Source: Bauldia sp.
GTDB taxonomy: Bacteria; Pseudomonadota; Alphaproteobacteria; Rhizobiales; Kaistiaceae
Direction: 5' to 3'
Assembly: GCA_028284325.1 (NCBI GenBank)
Contig: JANQRX010000011.1
Location: forward strand, 75,792-120,817
DNA: 45,026 nt
Every line of letters starts with the position of its first letter. Within the stretch, counting starts at the first letter, position 1. The translations under genes and the position numbers were made by a program. Shown in pieces: positions 43,478 to 45,026 of this stretch. Below the pieces are notes generated by a model, which searched no databases, was not told where the DNA came from, and saw nothing but the letters and a program-made list of their open reading frames with translations.

Positions 43478-44788
43478 ATGACCGACCTCCACAGTCTCCT
43501 GCGACAGTCGATCATCGACAAGGGAATCCGCGATCCCGACGATCGGGTGGCGATCTATCTGGAAGCGCGGAACGCGGTGGAGCGGCGCCTGACGCAGCGC
43601 GATCCGCCGCTGTCGCCCGACGTGATCGACGCCCGCATCGCCGACTTCGACGACGCGGTGCTGGAGATCGAAAAAGAGCTGCACGAATATTTCTACCGGG
43701 TGGCCGAGCTTCCGCCGCCGGACGACGGCTACGACGGCTACGACGAGCCGGAGCCGGATTACGTGGATGGCGGCCCGGCCAGGCCGCTGCGGCAGTCCTA
43801 TTACGACGAAACCGAGCCCACCGCGCCCGCGGCCGGTGAGCCGGACCAGCCTGCATACGGGGAGACCTATGGTGACCCGGCCGCCGCCGACGGAGCGTCC
43901 TCCGAGGAGGGCTACAACCCGCCGGCGCTCTACGACGACGAACACGCGGGCGACGTGGTTGCCTACCGGGACGACGGCTACATCTATGACGAGCCGCTCG
44001 GCTACGACCCGCAGGACGACGATATGGCCCTGGTCTACGACGACCCGGACGCCTACGCGCCGCCGGTCGGCGACGACCGGTGGAGCGAGCTCCGCGGCGT
44101 CGACGAAGATGTGGGCCCGCGCGACGCCGCGCCGCCGCAGCGTCTGCGCCCGAACACCGGCGACAGGGTCAAGGTCGGCCTGCTGGTCGGGGTGATCGCA
44201 GCCCTGGTCATCGCCCTCGGCGTCCTCGCCTCACTGATGCTCACGGCGCGGACAACCCCGGAGGGCGTCACCGTCGCCATCGACGAAGGGCGGCAGGTGA
44301 GCGACGCGGCCACCGCGCTTCGCGTCGCGGCGGAAGACCTTGGGATCGAGCAGACCTTCGTCCTGTTCGAGGGGCTCGATCCGACGGTGTTCGAATCCGC
44401 CTCCAGCAATCCCGTCCGGTTCGACTCCGACGCCAGCGGTACGTTCGCGCGGGTCTCGACGTCCGCGGGCGCGTCGGGCTCGCGCCTTCGGATCGGGCCC
44501 GGTCTCGCGACCCAACTTGCCGGACAGCAGGTGCGCGTGCGACTCATGGTGCGCTCACCCCGCGAGCGCGGCGCGCTCGCCATGCGCTTCGCCTACCAGA
44601 GCGGTGTCGCGATCAGCCACTGGCAAACTGCGAACCTCGAAGCCGCCTACACCGAAGTCGCCATCCGCTGGCGCATCCCTGCCCAGGTGACATCGGCGGT
44701 CGGCGACTATCTGATCATCGAGCCGGGGATTCCCGGCGACGGCACCGGCGTCGACCTGAGGCGCGTGGAGATCGACGTCCTGTCCTGA
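43478..44788 (+). CDS. single-pass membrane protein with Asp/Tyr/Pro-rich segment, unknown function
   Basis: 436 residues; I do not recognise it. N-terminal 1-75 is a compact helical part (LLRQSIIDKGIRDPDDRVAI, then EKELHEYFYRVAEL); 75-225 is a low-complexity acidic stretch rich in Asp, Glu, Tyr, Pro and Gly with repeated DGY, YDEP and YDD units; one membrane helix spans about 230-256; 260-436 is beta-rich and probably periplasmic, resembling carbohydrate-binding sandwich folds only in general pattern (AGQQVRVRLMVRS, then GALAMRFAYQSG). It begins 10 bases after ppk2 and is probably co-transcribed. The acidic tail would face the cytoplasm. Confidence 0.8.
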   Translation: MTDLHSLLRQSIIDKGIRDPDDRVAIYLEARNAVERRLTQRDPPLSPDVIDARIADFDDAVLEIEKELHEYFYRVAELPPPDDGYDGYDEPEPDYVDGGPARPLRQSYYDETEPTAPAAGEPDQPAYGETYGDPAAADGASSEEGYNPPALYDDEHAGDVVAYRDDGYIYDEPLGYDPQDDDMALVYDDPDAYAPPVGDDRWSELRGVDEDVGPRDAAPPQRLRPNTGDRVKVGLLVGVIAALVIALGVLASLMLTARTTPEGVTVAIDEGRQVSDAATALRVAAEDLGIEQTFVLFEGLDPTVFESASSNPVRFDSDASGTFARVSTSAGASGSRLRIGPGLATQLAGQQVRVRLMVRSPRERGALAMRFAYQSGVAISHWQTANLEAAYTEVAIRWRIPAQVTSAVGDYLIIEPGIPGDGTGVDLRRVEIDVLS

Positions 44789-44812
44789 CGGCGGGGCGTC
44801 CCTCCCCTTGTC

Positions 44813-44835
44813 ATCCTCCGGCTTGACCGGAGGAT
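44813..44835. repeat. REP-like palindrome downstream of the ppk2 operon
   Basis: ATCCTCCGG (44813-44821) and CCGGAGGAT (44827-44835) around CTTGA make a perfect nine-pair hairpin preceded by TGTC. Elements of the type TCATCCTC-CTTGA-GAGGATC are dispersed in many alphaproteobacterial genomes. It could also stop transcription, though no T-tract follows. Confidence 0.6.
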
Positions 44836-44868
44836 CGGGTGACGCAGGCCGCCGCTCGACGAGATCAC

Positions 44869-44894
44869 GTCAGCGCGCGAGGCGCCTCGCTGAC
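44869..44894. other. second hairpin in the 3' intergenic region
   Basis: GTCAGC (44869-44874) pairs with GCTGAC (44889-44894), and the inner GAGGC/GCCTC (44879-44888) continue the stem after a four-base bulge. No T-tract follows. With the preceding palindrome it may mark the end of the ppk2 transcript. Confidence 0.35.
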
Positions 44895-44995
44895 GGGGTC
44901 AGGTCTGCGCCGTCGGAACGCTGCGAACGATCCTTGTAACTTGGAGTTTGGTACCTCTGTTAGGCTGAGAGGTGCGGTGGCGGACGGGAGGCCGT

Positions 44996-45026
44996 TTGAT
45001 CCTCGGCGTCGACAACCCGAACCGGA
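44996..45026 (+). CDS. possible start of a gene cut by the window edge
   Basis: GGGAGG (44986-44991) lies 4 bases before a TTG that opens the frame MILGVDNPNR and continues to the edge. A GTG at 44972 is in the same frame. Upstream, TTGTAA (44934-44939) and TGTTAG (44958-44963) could be a promoter. Only ten codons are visible, so this is weak. Confidence 0.3.
   Translation, partial: MILGVDNPNR

Overview
The window looks like an alphaproteobacterial chromosome, probably Hyphomicrobiales (Rhizobiales). The support is high GC, a GcrA cell-cycle regulator, a class I lysyl-tRNA synthetase, a PodJ-like SEL1-repeat polarity protein, a TIGR02186/TauE pair, a SAM-II riboswitch in front of metZ, and the long form of dCTP deaminase. 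Nearly all of the window is coding. Many neighbours overlap by ATGA, GTGA or TGATG, and most convergent pairs abut with no visible terminator.

Layout. 1-1.9 kb: the start of a leftward aldo/keto reductase, then ligA-ligB (protocatechuate 4,5-dioxygenase) and a DUF2834 membrane protein. 1.9-7 kb: small accessory genes (TPR protein, FemAB/CelD-like acyltransferase, family 3 solute-binding protein, PhnB/VOC protein, a lower-GC membrane protein, DUF805, TerB). 7-14.5 kb: class I lysS, exported nuclease-fold protein, a 1060-residue PodJ-like protein, TauE/SafE plus TIGR02186. 14.5-21.2 kb: the Lhr-Exo-Lig-phosphoesterase DNA repair cluster. It is split by a low-GC minus-strand gene whose N-terminus carries a PD-(D/E)xK nuclease signature. 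21.2-24.2 kb: a RES/Xre toxin-antitoxin pair, a GNAT gene and dcd. 24.3-30.9 kb: promoter, SAM-II aptamer, intrinsic terminator and metZ, then apaG, an aminoglycoside-phosphotransferase-fold kinase, a FetAB-type exporter, and an aldo/keto reductase divergent from a LysR regulator. 30.4-34 kb: argD-argF-hslO-DUF3291, a tightly overlapping leftward operon. 34.1-34.9 kb: gcrA behind four GANTC sites. 34.9-42.4 kb: the phosphate regulon phoR, pstSCAB, phoU, phoB with a Pho box before pstS. 42.5-44.8 kb: ppk2 followed by an unknown membrane protein with a long Asp/Tyr/Pro-rich segment. The end carries a REP-like palindrome and possibly the first codons of another gene.

How genes work together. The phosphate block joins uptake (PstSCAB), signalling (PhoR/PhoB/PhoU) and polyphosphate handling (PPK2). 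The Lhr/Exo/Lig/phosphoesterase block is a known set of associated repair enzymes. The inserted PD-(D/E)xK-like gene, divergent from the ligase by about 40 bp, is the strongest candidate for something undescribed. The ppk2-linked acidic membrane protein is second. Most function calls rest on recognised family sequence patterns; no database search was run.
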